A stretch of 64,000 nt of DNA from Muribacter muris (GTDB lineage: Bacteria > Pseudomonadota > Gammaproteobacteria > Enterobacterales > Pasteurellaceae), in the NCBI RefSeq assembly GCF_001038205.1, contig NZ_JWIZ01000023.1:62001-126000 (forward strand), in the 5' to 3' direction. Positions 56,878 through 64,000 of the stretch are shown piece by piece; position 1 is the first letter of the stretch, and each line of letters starts with the position of its first letter. The notes below the pieces were generated by a model, which did not search any database, had not been told where the DNA came from, and saw only the letters and a program-made list of their open reading frames with translations. The position numbers and the translations under genes are program-made.

Positions 56878-56921
56878 CAAGCGGTCGGTTTTGCAAGAAA
56901 ACAAACAAATCCGACCGCTTG
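56878..56921. repeat. Inverted uptake-sequence pair inside the sugar operon
   Basis: CAAGCGGTCGG and CCGACCGCTTG face each other across 22 bases between the IID gene and the phosphatase gene. Could lower expression of the downstream bgaC, agaF and lacD part. Confidence 0.65.
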
Positions 56922-56927
56922 AGATAA

Positions 56928-57764
56928 TTAGCCTTTCGCCAATAAGCCTGCCCACGAGAGCAAGATACACAAGGCGATGATGATCATTATGGCTTTATTG
57001 GAGTTCATTTTCGGTCTGCCAATCAGCCAATAAATGAAAGCCACCACCAACGCAGGCACTAATCTCGGCAAAATCAAGTCAAGATTTGCCTGTGCCGAGA
57101 CCACTTTTTCGCCGATGGTCGCTGTAAACGGTACGGTAACATTCACCATCATTGCGCACATTACCCCGACCACAAACACGCCCAGCACCGTTGCCGCATT
57201 GGTGAGCGCATTGAGTTTATGCCCTAAGTGCGTAACCAAATTTACCCCTTCACGATAGGCTATTTTGAGTTGCACCCAACGAAATATCATTGTAGCAATT
57301 GCAACCATCACCCATAGCCCTACTCCAAGCGGATTGCCGTTCATTGCCATTGTGGCGGCGATTGCTCCCATAATGGCAGGCACAAGCGAGCCGAAGATCG
57401 CATCACCAATAGCTGCAAACGGCCCCATCAGCCCTGATTTGATCCCCGCCACCGCTTCAATGGATTTTTCCCCTTGCTTTTCTTCAAGAGCGAGGTCAAT
57501 CCCTTTGACAATGGTGTTGAAAAACGGGCTAGTATTGAAAAACTGGCTGTGCATTACCATCATTTTTTGCAATTCCGGGCTATTGTCGCCGTACATTTTG
57601 CGTAGCTGCGGTAAAATAATCCAAAGATAGCCTGAGCCTTGCATACGTTCGTAGTTCCAGCCGAGTTGGTTGAAAAATAAGTTACGGATATTGATTTGGC
57701 GGAAGTCGGCTTCGGTTAATTGGTAATTTTTCGGGTTGCCGACACGTTGATTAGAGTTCGTCAT
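56928..57764 (-). CDS. agaE: PTS mannose-class IID component
   Basis: 278 residues from ATG 57764 with GGAG upstream. EIID signature FFNQLGWNYERMQGSGYLWIILP and GLMGPFAAIGDAIFGSLVPAIMG; helices at the C-terminus (LVPALVVAFIYWLIG, IIALCILLSWAGLL). Forms the membrane channel with IIC. Overlaps the IIC gene by 14 bases. Confidence 0.9.
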   Translation of the reverse strand: MTNSNQRVGNPKNYQLTEADFRQINIRNLFFNQLGWNYERMQGSGYLWIILPQLRKMYGDNSPELQKMMVMHSQFFNTSPFFNTIVKGIDLALEEKQGEKSIEAVAGIKSGLMGPFAAIGDAIFGSLVPAIMGAIAATMAMNGNPLGVGLWVMVAIATMIFRWVQLKIAYREGVNLVTHLGHKLNALTNAATVLGVFVVGVMCAMMVNVTVPFTATIGEKVVSAQANLDLILPRLVPALVVAFIYWLIGRPKMNSNKAIMIIIALCILLSWAGLLAKG

Positions 57765-58641
57765 CTTCAATTTCTCCTTTCGCAGACTGGGTTGTTGAGG
57801 TTGCAGGGGCATTGCCGCCTTCGACACTGCGTTGATAAACCATATAGGCAAAAGCCACGCCAATCGCCGCCATTGCCAACATCGGCACGCCGTTATAGGC
57901 ACGACCGAGGGAGTTTGGTAACAATCCGTCTAACGCATTACCGATTGCCGCAACATTACCGAAGAGCGTGATGAAAATCGCCGTGAGCGAGAAACTCAAG
58001 ATCAAATAGGCGATATGGCGTTTGGTCGGTAAATAACGTAATAAGATCGCAAAACCGAGTGCCGGTAGCACGCCGCCTGCCAAGGTTAAACCGTCTGCAA
58101 TCACTTTTAGGAAGCCCGTTTGCATCGCATCGGCAAGGCTTTGTACGAAAGGCCCGCCAAACACAAGGGCAAGGAAAATCGGCAAGGCACGGGAAAGCCC
58201 CCACGCCACCGCTCCCAATAAATAGTTCACTGTGATCGCCCGATAAGCGTGATTTTGGATATTTTGGTCAATGCGGTGTGCGAAAAAGACGTTCGACATT
58301 CTGGCTAAAATATCCGTATAAACCATTAGTGCCGCAATCGGCACAGCAAGCGAGGTTAAAGCGAGTTGCGGATCCATTCCGACCGCCACCGAAAATGCCG
58401 TGGCAATGACCGTACCGGAGTTGGCATCAATACGGGATGCACCGCCAAACGTGCCGACACCGAGTACGGTTAATTGCATTGAACCGCCGATCAACAAGCC
58501 GGTGGTCAGATCGCCCATAATCAATCCGGTGATAAAGCCGGCAAATACGGGCGAACCGGCACTGGATACAATGGTTATTTCATCTAAGATCTGATAGAAC
58601 GCATAAAGCGTGATCAACAGAATTTGCCACCATTCAATCAT
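57751..58641 (-). CDS. agaW: PTS mannose-class IIC component
   Basis: 296 residues, about seven to eight helices. N-terminal IIC motifs AGFITGLIMGDLTTGLLIGGSMQLTVLGVGTFGGASRIDANSG. It binds the sugar in the membrane with IID. Name follows the aga/gad naming for N-acetylgalactosamine and galactosamine systems. Confidence 0.9.
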   Translation of the reverse strand: MIEWWQILLITLYAFYQILDEITIVSSAGSPVFAGFITGLIMGDLTTGLLIGGSMQLTVLGVGTFGGASRIDANSGTVIATAFSVAVGMDPQLALTSLAVPIAALMVYTDILARMSNVFFAHRIDQNIQNHAYRAITVNYLLGAVAWGLSRALPIFLALVFGGPFVQSLADAMQTGFLKVIADGLTLAGGVLPALGFAILLRYLPTKRHIAYLILSFSLTAIFITLFGNVAAIGNALDGLLPNSLGRAYNGVPMLAMAAIGVAFAYMVYQRSVEGGNAPATSTTQSAKGEIEDDEL

Positions 58642-58654
58642 CTTATGTTCTCCT

Positions 58655-59128
58655 CTATAACAGTGTGGTTAGGTCAATTTTTTCTTCATTCGGCACAAGT
58701 TGAGCGGTCAGGCGTACCCCTTTTGCCGCAATTTGTTTGAAGACGGTAATATCCTCGTCCGTTGCGTGTACGGTTTTGCGCAGCTGGCGGGTTTGCTCGG
58801 TTTTCGGCATATTGCCCGCATTTACTTCGGGCAGATCCACGCCGAGTGTCAGCAGTTGCCAAATCGTTTGCGGGTTACGGGTAACCAGCAGTACCCGCTG
58901 GGAGTCATACCGCCCCTCGTTGATATTAGTGGCGGCTTTTTCGGGCGTCAGCACGCTCAATTTCACGCCGGCAGGGCAGGCTAAACGCAGTCCCGCCTTA
59001 TCAATATCATTATTGGCGGCGATCTCGTCCACCACCATAATGCGGGTGATGTCGAGATAGGATGTCCACAGATTTGCCACTTGCCCGTGGATTAAGCGAG
59101 CATCAATCCGCACATTTAAAATTGCCAT
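58655..59128 (-). CDS. agaV: PTS mannose-class IIB component
   Basis: 157 residues. Phosphorylated His14 in RIDARLIHGQV near the N-terminus, then IMVVDEIAANN and NAGNMPKTEQTRQL. It takes phosphate from IIA and gives it to the sugar. Eleven bases after agaS. Confidence 0.92.
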   Translation of the reverse strand: MAILNVRIDARLIHGQVANLWTSYLDITRIMVVDEIAANNDIDKAGLRLACPAGVKLSVLTPEKAATNINEGRYDSQRVLLVTRNPQTIWQLLTLGVDLPEVNAGNMPKTEQTRQLRKTVHATDEDITVFKQIAAKGVRLTAQLVPNEEKIDLTTLL

Positions 59129-59139
59129 AGAGACCTCCT

Positions 59140-60276
59140 TTATGGTTGGTAAGAATAGAGGGTTACCCCTTGTACCACACGGTTTACCTCACCGCTCGGG
59201 CAAGGGTTATCGGTGGTATAGCCAAGGTGTAATGAAGTGTAAAAGGCATATAGCTGCCCGATCACAAGATAAGGGAACAGGCAGCCGGTATCGTCCAGTT
59301 TGCAAAATTCAGTCTGTAACGCACCGCTTGTCTCGCCTAATAGTACGATCTGTTTGGCTTTGTTATCCCGCACCAATTCGTGGTAAAGATCACGGTCGTA
59401 TTGGCGGGTATAAGGGTGTTGGGACGAGAAGATAAAAATCACGGTATCCTGCTGCACCAAGGATTTCGGTCCGTGGCGAAAGCCCATTGTCGATTCAAAA
59501 AAGCCTAAACGCTCGCCGGCGGTCAGCTCCAACAATTTCAAAGCACACTCCCGTGCTAAACCTTGAAAATGCCCGCTTCCCAAATACACCACCCGTTGTG
59601 CCGGCTGATGCGCCCATTGACGAACGGTTTCCAAATCCTGTGTGAGCAAGGTTTCGGTAACTTGACAACATTGTTCCGCCCACGCCTGATCAAAACGTTG
59701 CGGTGCGAGTAGCAATAACGCCGCCAACATCATATTGCTGGCACTGGAGGTCATCGCAAATCCTTTATCGTGGGTGGATTCGGCTAATGCGAAGGCGTAA
59801 GCGGTCGGATTCTGCCGACATTTTGCAAATAATGCGCCCTGTTGGTTATTGGTGATCGCAAGGTGATAAGCCTCTTTGACGATCTCATCAACTCGTTCAA
59901 CCGCGCCAATGCTTTCCGGGCTGTTGCCGGAACGGGCAAAAGAGACGAGCAATGTCGGTTTATCGGCAAATAAATATTGGTAAGGATTGGAGACTAAATC
60001 GGTACTGGCAATAGCTTCCACCACGCAGCCGAGGGTTTCGCTTAAAATCGGGGCAACCACCTCGCCAATAAATGCCGAAGTGCCTGCGCCGGTGAAAATA
60101 ATCCGCAACTCGCCACGTTTTGCTCGCGCTACCAGCGGTGCAAGACGTTCAACTAAATCGGATTGGGCAACTTGTGCTGCCGTTTCCCGCCACGTTGCTG
60201 GCTGCTGTGCAATTTCCTTTGCCGTCCAATAGGCATTTTGTTTGGTTAAAGTCTGTTCAGGAAGGGTTAAAATCAT
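59140..60276 (-). CDS. agaS: AgaS-type sugar isomerase/deaminase (SIS domains)
   Basis: 378 residues with two SIS domains: IFTGAGTSAFIGEVVAP (residues ~58-74), SFARSGNSPESIGAV and the second-domain YLGSGHFQGLARECALKLLELT then FRHGPKS. AgaS deaminates and isomerises galactosamine-6-phosphate to tagatose-6-phosphate in enteric bacteria. Its ribosome binding site AAGGAAAG lies in one arm of a perfect 10-bp inverted repeat, so translation may be controlled by folding. Confidence 0.9.
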   Translation of the reverse strand: MILTLPEQTLTKQNAYWTAKEIAQQPATWRETAAQVAQSDLVERLAPLVARAKRGELRIIFTGAGTSAFIGEVVAPILSETLGCVVEAIASTDLVSNPYQYLFADKPTLLVSFARSGNSPESIGAVERVDEIVKEAYHLAITNNQQGALFAKCRQNPTAYAFALAESTHDKGFAMTSSASNMMLAALLLLAPQRFDQAWAEQCCQVTETLLTQDLETVRQWAHQPAQRVVYLGSGHFQGLARECALKLLELTAGERLGFFESTMGFRHGPKSLVQQDTVIFIFSSQHPYTRQYDRDLYHELVRDNKAKQIVLLGETSGALQTEFCKLDDTGCLFPYLVIGQLYAFYTSLHLGYTTDNPCPSGEVNRVVQGVTLYSYQP

Positions 60277-60280
60277 CGTA

Positions 60281-60315
60281 CTTTCCTTATAAATCGTTTC
60301 AGATGATAAGGAAAG
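60281..60315 (-). promoter_or_regulatory. Hairpin that would bury the agaS ribosome binding site
   Basis: CTTTCCTTAT and ATAAGGAAAG, perfect complements 15 bases apart, between agaR and agaS. The 3' arm contains AAGGA and ends five bases before the agaS ATG (60276). It could be an RNA switch or a DNA operator. Confidence 0.5.
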
Positions 60316-60324
60316 AAAATCAAT

Positions 60325-61086
60325 CTAAGCGAGTAGCACCGTTACGCCGGCATTTTCCAACTGGGTGCGGTAGTGCATTGGCAATCTATCATCACTGATA
60401 AGGACATCAATTTGGTCGGCTTGGCAGATGATAAATCGGCTATATTGCCCAAACTTGCTGGCGTCCGCCACCACAATCACCTGTTCCGCCGCCTCGCACA
60501 TTAACCGATTAAGATGTGCCTCTTGCTCATTAAAGGTGGTAATGCCTTTGTGAAGATCAAAGCCGTCCACCCCAAGAAACACTTTATCAAAACGGTAATG
60601 ACGCAAATTGTTGTCTGCCATTATCCCCGAAAACGACATCGCATTTTTGCGTAACACGCCACCGGTCATTCGGATTTCCACATTCGGGCAAGCCACCAAC
60701 GCCATTGCAATATCTAAGCCGTTAGTCAGCACCGTTAAGGGCAGATCACCTAAATAGCTTACGATTGCTTTCGTTGTTGTGCCGGAATCGAAAATCACGC
60801 TTTCATTTGCGTTGAGCAGTGCGGCGGCACGCTTCCCGATCCGCTGTTTTACTTCCGGGTAATGAGTCCGTTTATCTGCTATCGAAAGTTCAGCAATTAA
60901 GCGGTTATTTAATACGGCAAAACCGTGTGAGCGGGTGATATAGCCTTGTTGTTCAAGGCTATTGAGATCGTTTCTAATAGTAACGCTTGATACGTTAAAA
61001 TGCTGGGCTAACGCCTCAACCCGACAACTCCCTTTTTGCTGTAATAATGCTAAAATGTCCGAACGTCTTTCGACACTGCTTCTCAT
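60325..61086 (-). CDS. agaR: DeoR-family repressor of the sugar operon
   Basis: 253 residues. N-terminal winged helix-turn-helix (RRSDILALLQQKGSCRVEALAQHFNVSSVTIRNDLNSLEQQGYITRSHG) and sugar-phosphate sensing domain (VIFDSGTTTKAIVSYL; FLGVDGFDLHKGITTFNEQEAHLNRLM). It likely senses a galactosamine or tagatose phosphate. First gene of the operon and probably autoregulated through the paired motifs upstream. Confidence 0.9.
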   Translation of the reverse strand: MRSSVERRSDILALLQQKGSCRVEALAQHFNVSSVTIRNDLNSLEQQGYITRSHGFAVLNNRLIAELSIADKRTHYPEVKQRIGKRAAALLNANESVIFDSGTTTKAIVSYLGDLPLTVLTNGLDIAMALVACPNVEIRMTGGVLRKNAMSFSGIMADNNLRHYRFDKVFLGVDGFDLHKGITTFNEQEAHLNRLMCEAAEQVIVVADASKFGQYSRFIICQADQIDVLISDDRLPMHYRTQLENAGVTVLLA

Positions 61087-61122
61087 TTTCTCTCCTCATT
61101 CAAACAATCACTACAAACTACG

Positions 61123-61176
61123 ATTGCTTTCGAAACAAGTTTAAATAGATTAAAAATAAACACAATCGAAAGCATT
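61123..61176 (-). promoter_or_regulatory. Candidate AgaR operators
   Basis: TGCTTTCGA (61125-61133) and its inverse TCGAAAGCA (61166-61174) flank the predicted promoter of agaR (TTTAAT -10 candidate at 61149-61154), 41 bp apart, about four helical turns. TTTCG-containing sites are typical of AgaR-like DeoR proteins. Confidence 0.5.
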
Positions 61177-61182
61177 CAAAAA

Positions 61183-61198
61183 TGAGAACTACATCACA
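61183..61198 (-). promoter_or_regulatory. CRP-like box upstream of agaR
   Basis: Minus strand TGTGATGTAGTTCTCA, one mismatch from TGTGA-N6-TCACA, upstream of the operators. Suggests catabolite control of the operon. Confidence 0.5.
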
Positions 61199-61219
61199 TA
61201 ATTTTACTAAAAAAAGAAA

Positions 61220-61243
61220 AATCGGCGGTTAAGCCGATTTCTC
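61220..61243 (-). terminator. Terminator of the orphan binding-protein gene
   Basis: AAATCGGC and GCCGATTT pair around 6 bases, with a T-rich minus-strand tail, 20 bases after the stop. Confidence 0.8.
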
Positions 61244-61263
61244 TCTGAGTTATATTGTGGATA

Positions 61264-62301
61264 TTATTTGGCTAATTTCACTTCCGATAGCCATTTATCC
61301 ACTAGCCGTTTCCCTTCTTGGCTTGAGCCAAAACGGTCATAATCCAATTCGACCAATTTTACCCCGTCCAATTTCACCGATTGCCGCGCAACTTCGGCAT
61401 TCACATTCGTCGGAATTTGGTAAACGCCATACTCACGCCACGGAATTTCCTGCGCCTCTTTCGACAACACCCAATCCATAAACAACTTGGCGTTATCTAA
61501 ATTGCGTCCGCCTTTAATTAAGCTCACACCGCCCAACGCGTAGCCTACGCCATCTTGCGGTAAAACGGCTTCAACCGGTGCGCCTTTTTCTTTTTCGGTC
61601 GCATAACCGTGCACAAACCCGACCGTTGCCGTGCTTTCGCCGCGAGAGAGATTGGCGGTTACCAGCGTACTTTTCACATATTGCGACACATTTTTATCTA
61701 GCTGTTTTAGGTATTCAAAGGCTTTATCTTCACCCCAAAGTTGAATTAAGGTCGCCATAATCGTATAGGTTGTACCGGAGCTGCGGGGATCGGGCAACTG
61801 CACTTCGCCTTTCAAACGGGGATCGAGCAAATCCGCCCATTTTTTCGGCGCATCAATACCGAGTTTTTGCAATTTTTCACTGTTCACACCAAATCCCAGC
61901 ACCAACATATAGACAATCGAGGTAAACTGCCCTTTTTCACTCTCCATCAATGCCTTAAACTGCGGTAAGATTTCCGCCTGTTTCGGCGAGCGGTAAGCTT
62001 CCAACAACCCTAACTGCCCTGCTTGGAAATGGGGTTCGATCGTACCGCCATACCAAATATCCGCCTGCGGATTGTCTTTTTCCGCTTTAATTCTGCCTAA
62101 AATCGTGCCTGTGCCGCCGTGGATAAATTGGGTCTCCACGTTGTATTGTTGGGCAAATTTTTTCGTCATCGCCTCACACACATTATTTTGCACGGTGCAA
62201 TACACGGTTAATTTGCCTGCCGCTTGGGCAGATTGGGCGAAAAAAAGCGGCGAGGCGAGGCATAAACTTGCCCATAAGGATTTGAATGTGATCTGCTTCA
62301 T
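61264..62301 (-). CDS. Periplasmic solute-binding protein, iron/sugar-phosphate type
   Basis: 345 residues from ATG 62301. Signal peptide 1-27 (ending SAQA). Type 2 periplasmic binding fold related to the iron(III)/2-aminoethylphosphonate/AfuA group: HGGTGTILGRIKAEKDNPQADIWYGG, DPRLKGEVQLPDPRSSGTTY, TATVGFVHGYAT. An AfuA of Actinobacillus pleuropneumoniae, once called iron-binding, was shown to bind hexose phosphate, so iron should not be assumed. Two cysteines in the mature N-terminus (YCTVQNNVCEAM) may form a disulfide. No permease or ATPase gene is adjacent, so it is an orphan here. Confidence 0.75.
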   Translation of the reverse strand: MKQITFKSLWASLCLASPLFFAQSAQAAGKLTVYCTVQNNVCEAMTKKFAQQYNVETQFIHGGTGTILGRIKAEKDNPQADIWYGGTIEPHFQAGQLGLLEAYRSPKQAEILPQFKALMESEKGQFTSIVYMLVLGFGVNSEKLQKLGIDAPKKWADLLDPRLKGEVQLPDPRSSGTTYTIMATLIQLWGEDKAFEYLKQLDKNVSQYVKSTLVTANLSRGESTATVGFVHGYATEKEKGAPVEAVLPQDGVGYALGGVSLIKGGRNLDNAKLFMDWVLSKEAQEIPWREYGVYQIPTNVNAEVARQSVKLDGVKLVELDYDRFGSSQEGKRLVDKWLSEVKLAK

Positions 62302-62422
62302 TGTTTGACTTCCTGAAAATAAAATGAGGTCAAAGTCTAGCATTCAAGCAAACGTTTGCAAAGCAGACAAGCGGTCATTTCGTGCTAAAATAACGCAAAA
62401 TGTGTTAATTGATTTAATCGGT

Positions 62423-63154
62423 ATGTCTCCTCTTCATCAAATTCAGATTATTTTGGTCGAACCCTCCCACAGCGGCAATGTCGGATCGGCTGCCCGTGCA
62501 ATGAAAACAATGGGATTAACGAATTTACGCCTCGTCAGCGAACGCACGGATTTACTCGATGAGCAAGCCGTCGCTCTTGCTGCCGGCGCAACATCGGTGC
62601 TGGAGAGTGCCGAACGCTTCTCCAGCTTTGAACAAGCCATTGCCGATTGTCAGCTCGTTATCGGCACGAGCGCACGGCTGCGTCATCTGCAAAATAGCCT
62701 GCTAGAACCCCGTCAATGCGGCGAAACGGCGGTGCAGCACGCCTCACAGGGCAAAGTCGCCCTTGTGTTCGGACGGGAGCGGGTCGGGCTAACCAATGCC
62801 GAATTACTGAAATGTCAGTATCACCTTCACATTCCGACTAATGCCGATTACGGCTCGCTCAATTTGGCTATGGCAGTGCAAATCGTCTGCTATGAAGTGA
62901 GAATGGCGTGGTTGGCATTGCAAGAAATGCCGCAAAACTCACCGCTTGCAGACTACCCTAACCAAGAGGCATTGACGCATTTTTTCAACCATACCGAACG
63001 GCTCTATACCGCACTCGGTTTTATCCGTAACGATGCCGTAATGCCAAAACTTCGCCGTCTCTATCAACGGGCGAAGCTGGAAACCAACGAACTGAATTTA
63101 TTACGGGGAATGCTCACCGCCGTCGAAAAACAGCTTGAAAAGCCCCGTCATTAA
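62423..63154 (+). CDS. trmJ: tRNA (cytidine/uridine-2'-O-)-methyltransferase TrmJ
   Basis: 243 residues from ATG 62423 (MSPLHQIQIILVEPS); the longer frame from 62324 is unlikely. SPOUT knot motifs: VEPSHSGNVGSAARAMKTMG, VFGRERVGLTNAEL and IPTNADYGSLNLAMAVQIV. It methylates the ribose of position 32 in several tRNAs. Confidence 0.93.
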   Translation: MSPLHQIQIILVEPSHSGNVGSAARAMKTMGLTNLRLVSERTDLLDEQAVALAAGATSVLESAERFSSFEQAIADCQLVIGTSARLRHLQNSLLEPRQCGETAVQHASQGKVALVFGRERVGLTNAELLKCQYHLHIPTNADYGSLNLAMAVQIVCYEVRMAWLALQEMPQNSPLADYPNQEALTHFFNHTERLYTALGFIRNDAVMPKLRRLYQRAKLETNELNLLRGMLTAVEKQLEKPRH

Positions 63155-63209
63155 CCGACATTCATCAACATCAGTCTAAAATTAAGCGATCAGATTTATA
63201 TATTTAACT

Positions 63210-64000
63210 ATGCAAAAAAAACCGTCTAACTCACCGCTTGCAGCGGATCAAAAAGCCTTGATTGAGCAACTTAAACAGACCACTATTGCTGACGCCCGCC
63301 GTTTATTCGGGCGGATTAAAGGCCTAAGCCAAATCAAAAATCCCTCCGCACGCCAAGCGGTGTTTGCCGAAATTGAAACGGATCTCAGCACTTGCCAAGC
63401 CCGTTACGAGCGCCGCCACCAACATCTCACCCAACTTGACATCGACTACCCCGATTTACCAGTGTCCGAACGCCGAGACGATATTCTTAACCTGATTGAA
63501 GCCCATCAGGTGGTGGTCATCGCCGGCGAAACCGGTTCGGGCAAAACCACCCAGCTACCCAAAATGTGCTTGGAATTAGGGCGAGGCGTCAAAGGCTTGA
63601 TCGGGCATACCCAGCCCCGCCGCCTTGCCGCTCGCTCGGTCGCCACCCGCCTTGCCGAAGAATTGGGGTCGGAGCTGGGGGAAACCGTTGGCTATAAAGT
63701 GCGCTTTAACGATCAAGTGGGTGAAAACAGCTTGGTGAAATTGATGACGGACGGAATTTTACTCGCCGAAATTCAGCACGATCGCTTTTTAAATCAATAT
63801 GATACGCTCATTATTGACGAAGCCCACGAGCGCAGTTTGAACAACGATTTCATTCTCGGCTACCTCAAACAAATTTTGCCGAAACGCCCCGATTTAAAGG
63901 TTATCATCACCTCCGCCACCATTGATGTGGAACGCTTTTCCCGCCATTTCGGCAATGCGCCGATCATTGAAGTGTCCGGCAGAACCTTTCCGGTCGAGGT
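63210..64000 (+). CDS. hrpA: ATP-dependent RNA helicase HrpA, 5' part (runs off the window)
   Basis: 263 codons from ATG 63210 to the window edge. N-terminal helical part ([11 protein letters not shown]), then DEAH-box motifs: [15 protein letters not shown], Ia [33 protein letters not shown]. The protein should be ~1,300 residues. It resolves stalled mRNAs/ribosomes in enterics. The frame is intact to the edge. Confidence 0.93.
   Translation, partial: MQKKPSNSPLAADQKALIEQLKQTTIADARRLFGRIKGLSQIKNPSARQAVFAEIETDLSTCQARYERRHQHLTQLDIDYPDLPVSERRDDILNLIEAHQVVVIAGETGSGKTTQLPKMCLELGRGVKGLIGHTQPRRLAARSVATRLAEELGSELGETVGYKVRFNDQVGENSLVKLMTDGILLAEIQHDRFLNQYDTLIIDEAHERSLNNDFILGYLKQILPKRPDLKVIITSATIDVERFSRHFGNAPIIEVSGRTFPVE

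Overview
The window looks like a Pasteurellaceae chromosome. Housekeeping genes match that family in sequence and order (fused citXG, aceE-aceF-lpdA without pdhR, sspA-sspB, tmaR, fMet tRNA-rimP-nusA-infB). Many intergenic gaps carry the DNA-uptake word ACAAGCGGTC, the dialect of the Actinobacillus pleuropneumoniae / Mannheimia branch rather than the Haemophilus influenzae AAGTGCGGT dialect. The genus cannot be fixed from this sequence alone.

Positions 1-9106 form an accessory island read on the minus strand. It starts with a type VI secretion spike gene (vgrG). Next come a 480-residue putative effector with a membrane-inserting C-terminus and a multi-membrane-pass putative immunity protein. 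After these lies a very AT-rich archive of displaced modules: effector-tip fragments, each followed by an immunity-like gene, in several states of decay. One tip shares a ~102 bp, ~97% identical direct repeat with the working effector, so a single recombination could replace the effector tip and its immunity gene together. One immunity-like gene is split by eight copies of a 7-bp repeat, another by a single frameshift. Three relics of a small YYYFF-motif protein lie between the modules. This island is the most interesting part of the window.

Positions 9213-16030 hold a citrate fermentation operon (citC-citD-citE-citF-citXG-citT) with a perfect FNR box upstream. Two infB terminators follow, flanking a MITE-like palindromic repeat. 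Then come infB, nusA, rimP and tRNA-fMet, with a perfect CRP palindrome placed inside the glpX terminator. The middle of the window carries glpX, glnS, the pyruvate dehydrogenase genes (aceE, aceF, lpdA), purE-ansA-purK with a PurR-like box, a purine permease, metC, ogt, ompW (FNR box at -41.5 from a good -10), dapA, a GNAT enzyme, a YbhA-like phosphatase, an OmpA/BamE-like lipoprotein, recJ-dsbC, mepM, znuCB, a YafJ-like amidotransferase, tmaR, sspAB, a DUF1294 protein and glyA.

Positions 53116-61086 are a sugar operon: AgaR-like repressor, AgaS, mannose-class PTS IIB/IIC/IID/IIA, a HAD phosphatase, a cytoplasmic GH35 beta-galactosidase and a LacD-type tagatose-bisphosphate aldolase. The set fits PTS import and internal cleavage of a galactosyl amino-sugar disaccharide from mucin or host glycans. 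An orphan solute-binding protein, trmJ and the 5' part of hrpA (cut by the window edge) close the window.

Intrinsic terminators are unusually tight against the next start codon. In two cases the Shine-Dalgarno sequence of the next gene is itself the 3' arm of the terminator hairpin.
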